From assembly GCA_037576195.1 (NCBI GenBank), contig CM075101.1, positions 16,740,001-16,804,000 of the forward strand: 64,000 bases of DNA, read 5' to 3'. The notes beneath the pieces were generated by a model. The model was not told the DNA's origin. It saw only the letters and a program-made list of their open reading frames with translations, and made no database searches. This document shows positions 13,008 through 24,539 of this stretch, one piece after another. The translations under genes and the position numbers were made by a program. Source of the DNA: Phytoseiulus persimilis (Eukaryota > Arthropoda > Arachnida > Mesostigmata > Phytoseiidae). Numbering within the stretch: position 1 is the first letter of the stretch; each line of letters begins with the position of its first letter.

Positions 13008-13290
13008 CCCACGCTATCGCTCGTGCGATACTGAGGCTCGAGAGTCCCGAAGCTGAATCTTGATTCGATGGTGAGAAGTTGCACGCAGCGCTCCCCGGCA
13101 CGTCAAGATATTTCCGACTCGGGCTGAGCTCGTCATAGAGGAAGCTGAGAGTATCGGAGAAAAAACTCCGAGTTCCGAGAATTACGCCGTCTGACCGTTC
13201 TAACCAGGAAGGAGGGCAATCCATCAGAGAAACACCTTGGGGCCGTGTTAAATCCTCGCGAAAAGTTGGAAGTTTGCTACTTCGTTCCAT
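12991..13290 (-). CDS. Hypothetical small ORF, 99 codons
   Basis: The frame opens with ATG at 13290 and stops with TGA at 12991-12993. The product contains SDTLSFLYDELSPSRKYLD and no recognisable domain. It sits just upstream of, and overlaps, the 82-codon frame at 12759-13007. Codon choice looks ordinary for this window, but nothing else supports translation. Confidence 0.25.
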   Translation of the reverse strand: MERSSKLPTFREDLTRPQGVSLMDCPPSWLERSDGVILGTRSFFSDTLSFLYDELSPSRKYLDVPGSAACNFSPSNQDSASGLSSLSIARAIAWDALGI

Positions 13291-16200
13291 TGATTAATTT
13301 GAAGATTCTGCGCCTGCGCCATCGGGGTTAGATTGACCGTGCATTCGGGAACAAAATTATTCCCCGACCACAGAACTGCCCACTTTCATGGATTCCATAC
13401 GGTGATGTGTTCATATGCCTTCGCAGATCCCTTCACTAACAATAAGTGCTGGGCACGACTTGTCGTTGAGACCAATCGTGGTTAGGTTGTCGAAGATGGC
13501 GAATTCCGACTGATCGAACGAGTTGGTGACGACAAGGCTTTTGTTGCCGCCAGAGGCTCGATTGGAACTCTGGCCGTATGTGCCTTGCTCGCAGATGAAA
13601 GGATCGCTAGATGCCGCCGGCTCCACGACGCCGATAGTCTACCCAAGTCTCTTTTGCGAGCAGATGACACAAGAGGTAAAAACTAACCGCAATGAATGAA
13701 TGGGTTCGCGCGTCCGTATCGTCGGCCGGTCGGTTGGCTGCGGTTGTTTCGCGGTCTCTCTTCCTACCAGAACAGCGGGACGAATAAGAAACGAACAACG
13801 GCCTACTTCGTCGAACCCGCACACACACAGTAGCACAACTTGACCAACTCAACTGTTGCCGCCGCCCGCCCGCCTGGACAGACTATCAATAGCTTAGCAG
13901 AGCAGCGGATACTAACAGGGACTTTTTGTTAGCCCACAGAGCGAAGCTTCTCACCGACTGCACTCTGGCCGCCAGTGGCAGTTTCCCATTTACGGATCGT
14001 TCCTATTAAAAGTGGCAGATCTAACGAAAGTGTTCCTTTCTGACGCAAGACTTGAAATCCTCAGCACCATTTGGGTCCCACTTTCGGGGATTCATTCCAG
14101 TTCCCGAGCAGACATTCAACAGACGATGAATAACGCTCAGCCGTGCCACACAACGGAGCACTGCTGCGTTGTGTCTTCTGTGTTTCCCTCTTCATCTGAC
14201 ATCCTTGATTTGCTCTTCCTCTCCCGGAGCTGTTTCCCACGTCGTCCGAGTCATTCTCCATTTCCGCGCCTCTCGAAATCCTTTATGTACACGATCTCAC
14301 TTCAAGGCTAGCGAGATCCGAATGGGTGATTGCGGCTGGACGCTGGTTTCGAGTAGCATACGAGTTCTGCATTTTCTTTCTTCATGATCCTTTCTCGTGA
14401 TTGCTCAATACTCCTTTCTGCAGCCGCCTCTCGCCAGACTCCTTCAAGAAGCCCGTCCAGTCTATGGCGCGCCGGCTCCTGTGACGAGCCCGCAGGTGTG
14501 CTGCAGACCACACTGACCAACCGGTCATCATATCAGTCAAATCAACCTTAGCAACATTGTGGCGGTTGAAGAGAGGGTTTCAGCGAAACGTTCAGACGGA
14601 TAGATTGGTGTTGGAACGACGGATTCTCTCCACGAATTCGTCGAGGAAAATACGGTGCAGGAGAAGAACTTGAGATGAACTAGCGAGAGGATTAGCGCGG
14701 GAGGTCGCCCTCACCGAAGCATAAACGACAATGAACTCCTCGAGTGAGTTGCTTGTTTGGAGTCCTTGCTCGGACTCGGGAATCGATTAGCCCTCGGACC
14801 GACGGAGTCGCCCTCGACTTATGAACGCGAACGTTCATAAACCTGTCTCCGGTACTGACGAGACAGATATCGGAGCCTCACTAGACGGAGTTTGATTCAC
14901 GCGAACACGTGCCCCAAAATATGTTCGACCTCTGAAGCACCCAAGGCGTGACAGACCAAGCCTTCTCCCTCCTTATTCGATTCCTCTAGATCAACTCTCT
15001 CCCAAACTCTCCCCCAGACTCGTGATCTTCTCTACTTTCCAGCCCAACAGCGAAGATGGGATACGAAAGCAGCCTCTGGAACGGCGCGCCCCACATCCTC
15101 CAAACTTGTGTCGGTCAAGGCTCCCAGTCGGCCCGCCCCTCCACGCCCGCCGATGCTACAAAATCAGATCGTTCCTCAAGCATCCAAACTTGAACATAGC
15201 CCGCTCTCCGGGAACACAGGAAACTCGGATCGATTGGATTCAATCAACACGCCTGATTTTGTTACTGACTCTGGTTGAACATGATTCGAGCCTGGAAGTT
15301 CAGGCTTTATTCACGAACCGCCATCTCGCCGACATTAAGCTCAATGGATTATACGATGATGCCGAGCGAACCGCCTGGGCTCCCAGTCTGGAGAGTCATG
15401 GTACCTCAGGTCCAGCTTTTCGCTCTGAGTGACACCTGTCAGATTCACTTCCTTTCGGGAGGATTTCCGAAGATCACGGGTCGCCAACCTGAAATCTCCG
15501 ATTGTCTGCAACTCATTAGTCGGGAAAGCCGTGAGAGAGGCAGTTGTTCGAGACCGCAGTCGAACACGAGCCAAACAGAGGGACACCAGAAAGGCCACAC
15601 TTCATGGTCAGCCGATGGTTGCAGTCAGGCATGCCTGATTATACAGGTCGAGTTCTTTACAGAGTGCGGGTTCTTCTTCAACTAAACTTGTTCCTGTTTT
15701 TTGCCGGAATCTCGCTGTTGGTCGCCTTCGGATAATTTTCTGTTTGCCCATGAATCCGATCCAAGAATCTGTCAAAATCTGAGCTTGCTGATTTCCCGAG
15801 TCAATGATGATGATGCCCATTATCGTGGTGCCGGCTGCCTCTCTTGACTGATATTCGACGTGAGCGGATGCGGATTTCTTCCTCTAACAGGTGTGCTCGA
15901 GTTCTCAGAGATGCCTCAGAGCGAACGGTCCCACGAAGAACCGAAGGAACCGGGAGAACTGTGACTCACCTGGAGGAGGCTAGACATCGCGGCTGTCAAG
16001 GCTGTAGATTACCCTCAGGTTCCGAGAAAACGATGATCGAAATTTTTGATCTTCAACAAAGGCGATGCGGGCTCGCGCGGGCTTTTTGCGCTTTGGTCCT
16101 GCTGTAGAACGTCGTTTGAAAGCACAACACAAGTCCACAAGGTGAGTTCGGGTCCCTTTTCGATGGTTTTTAACCGGCCGCCGGGTCGAATCCGACTTCA

Positions 16201-17914
16201 CAGAGATTTGCAAGACAAATTTCGGCAGGGTACGCAAGTTTTTCTCCAAAAAACGCTCACAAACACACCCGGCAAAAATGCAGTGTTCTTCGCTCACTAA
16301 ATGCCGACCAGAGACCCGTGGCGCCCCTCTGCGGACGAATCGACAACTTCTGCCGGCGGGAATGGTTGAAAGAAGAACCTCATTTTGCGTGCCTTGCTGC
16401 AACTCCATGAGTAGGACAAGTCTGATTCCTGGAGTGGATCTGAGATTTCGAGTATGAACCCTGACGAAGAATGATTATTCCGGATCAACCGCCTCGAGCG
16501 AGATATGCGAACGAAGCGACGTTACTCAATAGCTTCCCTTTCCAAAAGCGCCCTCGGACCGGCACCTCGGAGAAACTCTGGAGTTCCCACTAGTGGGTTT
16601 CCCTGTGCGTTTCACCGGCCGGGATCGCGTTGGAGACTTTGCTGGTTTTTGGCAGAGGCTCGATGACGAGTATTTCTCGAATGCCTCGTTGGGAGTCGAG
16701 GGGCCCTGCCAACGGGGTATCCGCGGCGTATCGGCAGCAACTGGTAAAGAATCGCGAATAGGATAGGTACCGGAGGCAGTGAGCAACATGGATAGCAGGG
16801 GGATCAATTTCAAGACTGGAAATCCAGAAAATCGTTCCTTGAGAGATCCTTCAATATACCAAGAGATCTCTCTTCTGAGTACGAGGAAGCTTCCGAGGAA
16901 GTGCTACCCGGGTCGAAGCCCGACAAAACTATTTCAATGGGCCTGGTCGCTCCCGATCATCTCAGGATACGAAAAAGTGAAGTATTCCTCCGAGCTCTCT
17001 TCTGTTGAGATAGGGATAGCTGTTCTGCAATGGAATCGATGCCGGCGGTGCCGAAGACCTCTGGTGCGGCCCCATGTCTACTGCGGATATTTCAGGATAA
17101 GCATTTCCCGCTCGATTCAGACTGAGCCGAGGTATCCTTCCCCATCGGTGGGGTCATCCCAGGCAGACTCGCAGGGTATTCGACATTTGCGATGCAAAAG
17201 CTCACATCGCAGCGAACGATTGTCGCTTTGCTCCACTCGACTCAACAAGCACGAGGAGTCCTCAGCCATGCAATCTAGCGCATGACTACAACCATACCGC
17301 CAGGGGAGTGCCGCTCCTGAAGCCCTGTTGACGTGAGCCGAGCGGAGTAGACTGCTTCCTGGTTGATCCAGTGTTTACCAAACGCTATTTGTGCATCTTT
17401 TGGAGTTTCCTGTAAGGCAGGAGCCGAAGAGAACTCAATCAGCTCAAATGGTGTGAGTGTCCAGCTCTGAATGAGTCTTCAGGAGCGCTAAGGGGATCTC
17501 TTCTCGCAGCTCAGCATGCTTGCGGTGACGATACGAGCATTCGCGATGGAATGAGCATATCTTCCCGAATCCGGAGATTGGCAGCCTGCGTCGGACAATC
17601 TTATCTAGTAAGTTTCCGCAAACTAATCTAGTTCGATACAACAAAGGTTATGAACTTCAATTGTTGATTCAACCATCCCTCTTGGGAATTTTATCGACGA
17701 AACGGCCGTGTAGTCACCCCTCTGGGCATCCTGCGTGCAGATTCACGCTGTCGCATCCACTGTCTCGAGCAAGCGATCCGAGAGCACACACAAACTCCAA
17801 GGATGGGCATCTAATCGGTCGTTCCGCCACACACCGGCTCCTGATCTAGCTTTGCTCGCAGCAAAGCTACCGTCAGGGCCGGAATCAGGGCTTGCAAAAA
17901 GCCTGCATCTTTAG
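13291..17914. other. No supportable gene
   Basis: Short frames occur on all strands without matching splice signals or recognisable protein motifs. No repeats stand out apart from a GC-rich CCGCC run near 13860. Confidence 0.4.
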
Positions 17915-18170
17915 GTCTGCAAGCCCGCGGGCTTCAACCACAAAAGCGCACTTATCAACTATGATTACTATAAATATTCAGATAACTGTAATCAAACTCC
18001 GCCAACTATCAGTGATAGTAAACATTCTGGAGGCGAGCTTTTTTGAGCCCCCAACGAAGCCCGCGGTTTCTAGAACCGCGGGCTTGGAACCGCCCGCGGC
18101 CTCCATCTGAGGCCTTCCTATTGCGGTCACGTGATGGAATTTCGGACCGCGGGCTTGCGGTCCCAAGAGG
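17915..18170. repeat. Cluster of GC-rich palindromes
   Basis: The word CCCGCGG with a flanking GGCTT/AAGCC recurs. There is a perfect palindrome AAGCCCGCGGGCTT at 17921-17934, a hairpin with 9-bp arms around TTTCTAGAA at 18060-18082, and further copies near 18091 and 18150. A separate perfect odd palindrome, ACTATCAGTGATAGT, lies at 18005-18019. An AT-rich core lies between the GC-rich hairpins. The layout suggests a degraded small inverted-repeat element, but clear outer ends and a target duplication were not found. Confidence 0.45.
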
Positions 18171-19015
18171 CGCGCTCTTGCGAACCTCAGCTGGATCTCA
18201 ACCCTTTAGAAATATGCGCGGGAGTCTTCCAGAGAAACGAGTTTCCGATCAACTTCCAAAGCATGACATTATGATGGATTCTTGAAGGAAAGGCTCTGGT
18301 TCCACCAACTTAATGGTGGGCGTTCGCGAGCTGCACACCATCTGCTTGGATGTGTATCGAAGGCTCCCTTGAGCCAAGAAGCTCGATTCCTGTGATTTGG
18401 GAATAATGTTCACCTGGCGAGTGAGAACTTGCGCCCTCCCGGAGCCGCTGGGAGTGGAGATATGCAGTCCTGGAAGGACTTCGTCTGGACTTCTCTTTAG
18501 AAAACTCAATGATATCGATTCTAAATGAGAAATATGATCCATCATCCTCCAAAGAACAGAACGGAGGGAGCTGGATGCTCACGATTTATATTCGTGCAAC
18601 GGTGACGAGATGCCCGAATTCAGTCCAAATTGGACCGAAGTTGAGACGCGGAGAGTTCTTAAGATCTCCCGAAAGATCATCGCTGCCCATCGGGATTCCT
18701 GCCTTACCGGAATGCAAGTATTCGATTCAATTTGGTCGTTTGGTTCGTTTGACCTGATCCCATCGCGGAGCCGATGGATGAAATTTTTTCAGCCGAAGTG
18801 TCAAGTCACCCATAGAACTCGAAAATCGCGCATGAGGACCACATGGGAGTCAGACGGTGGCTGGAAGAGGACGCGAATCTGAATCGTGGCATTTATAGGC
18901 GGAGAGCATGAGGATGCATCTCTGGAGGATGAACCAAAAGACGTGTAGGAACGTCCAGCAAACCAATCGGTCCGCGAATTCCCAATAGAAGCCGCAACTC
19001 CTCAGAGCGGGAGAG

Positions 19016-20852
19016 ATGTATCACATTTCAACCATCTCGCTTCTGCTGATTCTCATTCCCCCGACGAGTCCCACAATCGCGGGATTGTACCTGATAGGTC
19101 GAGATGGTATAAACAACACCCTCAACTCGGCTATCGAGGTCCCGAAGAATTTTCTACGAGGTCTCAATGATGAGGGTGACCTTGCTTCCAAAGAACTTCT
19201 AGATGGCGCCACTGTGGCTGTAGATTCATTGCAACGGCTCATGAACTTCATCCTCAAAGTTGTGTTCACACCTCTCGATCTGATCATCTACCCAGTGGAT
19301 CTCGTCGTGGAAGGAATCTGTGAGTAAACAAAAGTCCCTTCCATAATTCCCGCCGGTCATGCGAGGCTCGATCGCGATGAGGCCGAGGTGCACCGCGAAA
19401 CTTCCAAGTCCATCCGTATTCCGATTTCCAGTGAACATGATCCCGTTCGTGCGGCGAATCGCTCAGCTATTAGATAGATTGATTTACGGCTTCAACGATT
19501 TGCAAGGCCAGACCGGCGCATACCTGTCCGATGCCAGTCGGCGGATCGGTCAAAAAATTGGCCGCCCGAAATCTTCGGTCAACAACTCTACGTCAAGGAG
19601 CTCTCCGACGCAAGCGGCGGTGCAGAGCACCGTCACGGTTTTTATCGGAAATTCATCGGTGCAAATATGTGAGCTTTTTCTCAATATTCCTTCGAATGGT
19701 CTTGTTTCCGAGCGGCGGTCCAGATGTATGTCAGCTTTTTTATGATACAATCCTGTACCACACTCGTTCCACGAGCATGACTTGGTTGAACATTTGGAGC
19801 TTTCTCCTCAGCGGACAAAGAAGTCTTGCTCTTGTATAATATGTTCGTCGGATGTGGAAAGTCTTCGCTGGTCACGCTACCCGAAGTCATCAGGAACGCA
19901 AAGCTGCTAGAAGCGCCGTCTGAAGCAATCGGTGAGCTTTGCGATCGGTTGCTTTCTTTCCGAGATTGAATTCCCTGTTCGAAGAACACACGGAACGTGT
20001 TTCCAGATCAAGCAGCCAGAGCTGGCGTCGATACTCATTTGTGATGGAGGAGAGTTCCCATTCGTCACGAAACGCTCGTCTGTTTTCAGTCGAACCGGCC
20101 TTCAACGAAGCCCGCTCGAACTTGAGCGAATCCTTGCGATACCTGGCTGAGATCACGGACTCCATGCGCATACCGAGTGCACGCGTGAGTGGGGGAGAAT
20201 CCCATCGCTTCTCCCGTATTTTTCCTCGATTTCGGCCGAGCGAGACTCCTTGGACATCCCTGTAGGTTGAAGATTCGTCCTGGATTGTTTCCAGGTCACC
20301 GGGGCCGTCGAGCTGTTCCGCGACGATGTTCAGAGACTACTCCGGAGTTTGAACTCGAATGAAACCGAAGCTACGGCTAAATATGGTGGGTGGTCTCGCT
20401 GGATATCGCCTTCGATCGGATTTCTGAACCATGCTCTGATCTAGGCCGGTCCGATGCTTTGTTGGAATAATTTCCGGAATTGTCAGTTTCCAGAGCAATA
20501 ACGAGCTCAGTGCTGCTGTTGAACGACTTGTCTGCAGCTGGTGTGGATGCCGGAGAGTTGAACGATTTCTACATTCAAGTAGTCACGGGCTTGAGTGAGT
20601 TTGCGTTGCCATTTCTCACAATTCGTTCTGGATTGGGACGCGGCGCGGATGATTTCATCATCGAGACCGAAGCGAGCGGCTATCTAGTCTCAAATCAATG
20701 AATCCGCAGTTACCGCCGTCGGCGCAGTTTCACTGGAAGTAACCCTCTCGACCGGATCCCCTGCGAACGTGCGGAGCTTCCTCCAAATTGCTCTGAAACC
20801 TCTGAACATAAACGATACCGTGAGCAAAGTCTGCCAGAGGATCGGGAGATAA
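19016..20852 (+). CDS. Secreted seven-exon protein, paralogue A
   Basis: Exons: 19016-19319, 19432-19668, 19812-19931, 20090-20184, 20295-20385, 20487-20594, 20710-20852 (TAA), giving 365 residues. Every junction is GT-AG, and the phases are 1,1,1,0,1,1. The N-terminus is a clear signal peptide (hydrophobic run STISLLLILIPP, residues 5-16), so the product probably enters the secretory pathway. No cytoplasmic or catalytic domain is recognisable. The rest is made of short amphipathic helical segments, one per exon. Possible N-glycosylation sequons include NNT in exon 1 and NNST in exon 2. Exons 3-7 align in order, phase and near-equal length with those of the gene at 27293-30639: exon 6 is 108 bp in both, and exon 7 shares an AL(K/R)PL-x-I core. 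This gene stops soon after that core, while its paralogue carries a long tail. Function is unknown; a secreted or salivary role is only a guess. Confidence 0.72.
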
Positions 20853-21603
20853 CCCTGGAGTTTAATCGTTCGAAAATCATTCCTTCATTTTGCCGCATCG
20901 GAGCGCTCTAGTGGAGCTCACCTGTACTCTTCTCGGTTTCCAACAATGAGCTCTTCAATTGGTTTTCTCGCTGAATAAGCCAGAGATTCCCCCCTTTGGC
21001 GCTTTTATGGCTCTAAGAATAAATGACAACGGAGACGGATTTCGAGGGACTCATCGCCTATTTGATTCGATACCTCGTGGCTCAGAACTTTTTAGTCCTC
21101 GCCGCTCGGCTGCTGTGCGCTTTCTCTCGAAGACGTTCAATTGCGAATACTGCGCACAGATTTTCGATGGAAACTTCTTTGGTGGTCGTCTCTGAAATCA
21201 ATCGTTCCCAGCTTCCCGACTTCCCTCCCCGGGAACCGCATGCCCGTAAGGATGCGGTTCCAGGAAGCTCCAGATACTTGTTGATCACAACGGTGGCCAG
21301 ATCTCAGAGCCGGTCTCCCGAGGTCTGTAACGGTCAACGTGTCTGGAGATCATTCCTGAGAGTCGATGAGACTCATGGGCCCCTCCTGTATTTTTTCGTT
21401 TATAGATTTCACTTCGAAGCTTATGATGAACGTCGCACCCGCGAATTCCAGGAATCTTATACAAACCCTAGCGTGATGTTTGTCGGATCGCCGTCACACC
21501 GCGGCTGGCTTCCTTATCTGAGAATCTCCACCATCTTTCGTGTGAACGAACCCATGATCTACCGCTTTAACTGATGAGGAATGCCACAGAATCGAACCCG
21601 CTG
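20853..21603. other. Spacer downstream of paralogue A
   Basis: A 183-codon frame runs from 21023 to 21574 on plus, but it has no signal, domain or splice partner, so it is left uncalled. Nothing else is seen. Confidence 0.35.
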
Positions 21604-22182
21604 ATGAACCTCACACCGCTGATAATATGTGTTATCACTGGCGCGGCCACCATCGAGAGAGGCGTTATCGCTGCATCAGTGCACAGAGCTCGTTTCGGAG
21701 CTCAAGACTCTCCTCCTTTTCTCGGTCCATAAAGCGGGAAGGTAGAAGTTCCGTCAAGAACTTCTACTCGATCTGGCGTGGGCTGCAGACAAACGACCGA
21801 GTGTGCTCTGCCTCAGATCACCATGCAACTTTCGCACGAGAGCTTTTCGCGCAGATTCCTTTCCGCTGGTTCTGTGTCAATCATGTTCAGAAAACTCATC
21901 GGAAGTCGAGTCGTCCACCGCAGTTCGTGTTTCCCCAGTACGAACCTGCTCACATCAAGTGCTGTACAACGCAACTTCCCTCTGGTAAGCACCGGTGGCG
22001 TTGACCGATTACTCGGCGAGGAAGTAGGGACCGTCGAAATGAGATCAAAGCGTAACAATCCACCTTCGCTACGGATTCCAGGGTTTACTCGAACCGATCT
22101 CCACAAGCTTCTCCAAACCGCGGTACATCAATCCCGTCGATCTCCTTTGCTTCGTCAAACCGTAAGTGACCTGAGGGAATAG
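21604..22182 (+). CDS. Possible small secreted protein, two exons
   Basis: The proposed exons are 21604-21678 and 21817-22182, both phase 0, giving about 146 residues. Exon 1 starts MNLTPLIICVITGAA, a plausible signal sequence. Exon 2 follows a CTGCCTCAG acceptor and stays open to TAG. The weak point is the donor (CA|GTGCAC), which lacks a good consensus. An alternative is that exon 2 has an internal donor (CTG|GTAAGC at 21984). No domain is recognised. It lies between secreted paralogue A and the MA3 frame. Confidence 0.25.
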
Positions 22183-22232
22183 GTAAGCTCTGATGATTTC
22201 CCGTTGACTTCCGGAGCGGAATAGAAATTCTG

Positions 22233-22964
22233 ATGGTCGTTGTTTCCTCCAGAATTCCTCAGGACCCCGTTCGGCTCGACCAAGGATCACAGACGACTAG
22301 CGAACCCCCGAATGATCAGGTTGGAGAATTTCTGAACGGCCCGGAGGGTGTCTCGCCGCTGGAATCTGACGAGCTGAGCTTCGACGGGGGGGCTCGCGAC
22401 CACTGGAATGGACCTTTGCACAGCACACCGAAACCGCTCACGAGTAGCGAAGGAATGTTTGAACGTTCTGAATCACCTCTTCGAGGCTCTTCGCGCCGCC
22501 GCTTGAGCCGTAAAAAGCTGAGGAAGTCGAGGCCAATCTCTGCACGTACTGAGTCGAAGCCGCCCAGCCATATCCAGGGATACAGAGGAAACGGTTCAAA
22601 AACGGGAATGATTTTCCGAAACTTCCTCAACGATGGTGACCTACAGCGTTTCCTACAGTGCTTCTGTGAGGAAGCGAAAGGTCAAAACGTGGAAGAATGC
22701 GTCGCCTACGTTGTGGGAGATGTGATTGGACAACCGGAATATGCTGAGAGTCTCTGTCGAGTCCTGCGTGAGCTCTATCAGAAGAAATTCATCAGCGACA
22801 GAATGATGGCGAAAGTTTTCGGGGATCAGTTGGCTCACGCCGAGGAGATTTTTAGAGATTTCCCATCGTACTATGACATCGTGGTCGCTACTGTGTCCCA
22901 GATAGTCCAAGGAGTGGGTTTCGTCACCCAAATCAGAATCGAAGATCAATATACAAGCTTCTGA
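22233..22964 (+). CDS. eIF4G-type MA3-domain protein, short and intronless
   Basis: This is an uninterrupted 243-residue frame starting at ATG 22233. Residues 1-120 are polar and low-complexity, with a basic patch (RRRLSRKKLRKSR, about 88-100). Residues about 124-227 read as an MA3 domain, the HEAT-like helical fold found in eIF4G, PDCD4 and relatives. Key stretches are FRNFLNDGDLQRFLQCF (first helix pair), ESLCRVLRELYQKKFISDRM and HAEEIFRDFPSYYDIVVA, which line up with the eIF4G pattern of E-L-x-x-x-D-x-x-E-A, a leucine-rich middle, and A-E-D-x-x-x-D-x-P followed by a Leu-rich helix. The MIF4G core and the C-terminal W2 domain of full eIF4G are absent; the frame ends 16 residues after the domain. 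It could be a decayed retrocopy, a free MA3 protein, or the last exon of a larger gene (an AG acceptor-like site lies at 22252). Family placement rests on remembered patterns. Confidence 0.6.
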   Translation: MVVVSSRIPQDPVRLDQGSQTTSEPPNDQVGEFLNGPEGVSPLESDELSFDGGARDHWNGPLHSTPKPLTSSEGMFERSESPLRGSSRRRLSRKKLRKSRPISARTESKPPSHIQGYRGNGSKTGMIFRNFLNDGDLQRFLQCFCEEAKGQNVEECVAYVVGDVIGQPEYAESLCRVLRELYQKKFISDRMMAKVFGDQLAHAEEIFRDFPSYYDIVVATVSQIVQGVGFVTQIRIEDQYTSF

Positions 22965-23560
22965 CTCATTCCGAGCGTTCCTTCGTGTCGCCAAGGCTCA
23001 ACAATGCCTGACACAATCTTGCGCGTTGTAATTTCAACAAAGTCCTCTAGTCACCATCGGTCTGTCGCTACTACGACGACACATAAGACTGACTTCCTCG
23101 CTCTAGGAAGTTCTAATATAGTTTCTCTTTCGGACTTCATAATGTTCTACGCCATCCACACGGTTTCACTGCTAGTAAGCATGCGGGCAAAGAAATTGTG
23201 AATCTCGGGGCATTCAGTGGACGATCCTCTCAACGAGACTTCCAACGCCCCTCACATTGCATCCCGGAATCGGATCGATCCGTTGGCCTGAGCTCGTAGC
23301 CAATTCCCACCTGGACGAAGGCTCCACAACGCAAGACCAGACCGAGGCGTTGAGCGATCTGCGGACGTCAATTGTAGAGCTTCAGTCGGTGTCCAGAATC
23401 CCAAAAACATCGTTCGGAGATCGGTCAGAGTTCCAAGTTGTGTTACGACCGACAGAAAAGTTAATTTGAGAGCAGCGCAGTAGCAGCCATCGCAATAGCT
23501 CATTATTCAGCATTGGATTGAAGTCCGTGAGCTGATCAGAGTCGGTTTGGGTCCGGAAGG

Positions 23561-23628
23561 CCGAAAACCCGGAATACCGAAAACCCGAAATACCGAAAAC
23601 CCGAAATACCGAAAACCCGAAATACCAA
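23561..23628. repeat. 16-bp minisatellite, about four copies
   Basis: Tandem copies of CCGAAAACCCGAAATA with point differences (first copy GGAATA). A diverged half-copy follows at about 23645-23665. Confidence 0.75.
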
Positions 23629-23689
23629 ACGCCCTGAATCCCGAAAACCCGGAATGTCGAAAGGTGTTCCCCTCCCGTCGGAGAGCAAC

Positions 23690-23717
23690 TGAGACTTCTA
23701 TGTCGAGCGCCGAGCCC
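23690..23717. repeat. Copy 1 of a dispersed repeat
   Basis: ACTGAGACTTCTATGT followed by CGAGCGCCGA recurs with few differences at about 51984-52011. Both sites lie just downstream of sequence rich in CCCGGAAT-like words, suggesting fragments of one repeat family. Confidence 0.45.
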
Positions 23718-24423
23718 GGCCGTGGAGGCTTACTCGAAAGCATTGACATTCACGGAGGACTGCCGGAATCATTCGCCGGAGCCTACCCGGATCATTCGGG
23801 AGCCGTTGTATGCTGGGTTGAGCCAAGCAAGGTTGTCAGGAATCTTGGGAATCTTATGACAGTCCTCGAAAGTTCGAGATTCTTTGATGAATGCCAGTCC
23901 TGATAAGCCTGCTCTGCCCGGTTAACTTGGCGAAACTTGAAGTCGAATTTTCGGAAGAGCTCGCCTTGTTCCGTACAAGAGTGGCTGATTGACCACGAAA
24001 AGCCCATACACGAGGCCATCTGAATCTGAAATCCTCATCTGTTCCCTTCAATCGTATCTGGTTGTATACGGAACCCGTGCCGGCGCTCGTTTGACGATCA
24101 ACGTCAGCGCTGAATTGAGAACAGCATTGCAGATCTGGGAGCTATGCGCGGTTTCAAATAGGTTTTGGGTTGGTGGTGAAACGGGACCTCTTCGACCTCC
24201 GGGACCCACCAGCGAAGCGGGTCCCCGACTGTTCTCGTATATGTGAGCGGCTGCTGTATGTTGGATACGATTTATGAGGAGACTTGCTCATAGATTCGGA
24301 TTTGAACCGTTCTGGAATCCATGGATGTTAGTGAGCGCCGTCGAATCCACTTTCATAGCTGGAATCCGCATCAGAGTCTAATGCCTGATTTCCACGCTTC
24401 AATTATTTTCTGCTCACAATTAG

Positions 24424-24539
24424 ATGAACCAGGTTCTAATCGATAATGAGGCATCGGCACTCCTAAATTCTACAACGACTCAACGAATGGTCAGCAATGA
24501 ACTTCAAAATAGCACCAATCTCAAACGGATAATCGACAA
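24424..24539 (+). pseudogene. Orphan exon resembling the secreted family
   Basis: After a pyrimidine-rich acceptor (ATTTTCTGCTCACAATTAG) a 116-bp open segment runs to a donor, AAC|GTAAGA. Its product is a short polar helix-like stretch containing SALLNSTTTQRMVSNELQ, comparable in style and size to exon 5 of the flanking paralogues. No matching upstream signal-peptide exon or downstream exons were found, so it is treated as the remains of a third copy. It could instead be an exon of an unseen gene. Confidence 0.25.

Noticed and set aside
17864..17880. Hairpin as a bacterial-type terminator
   Set aside because: The window is clearly eukaryotic with spliced genes; short GC hairpins here have no T-tract or operon context.
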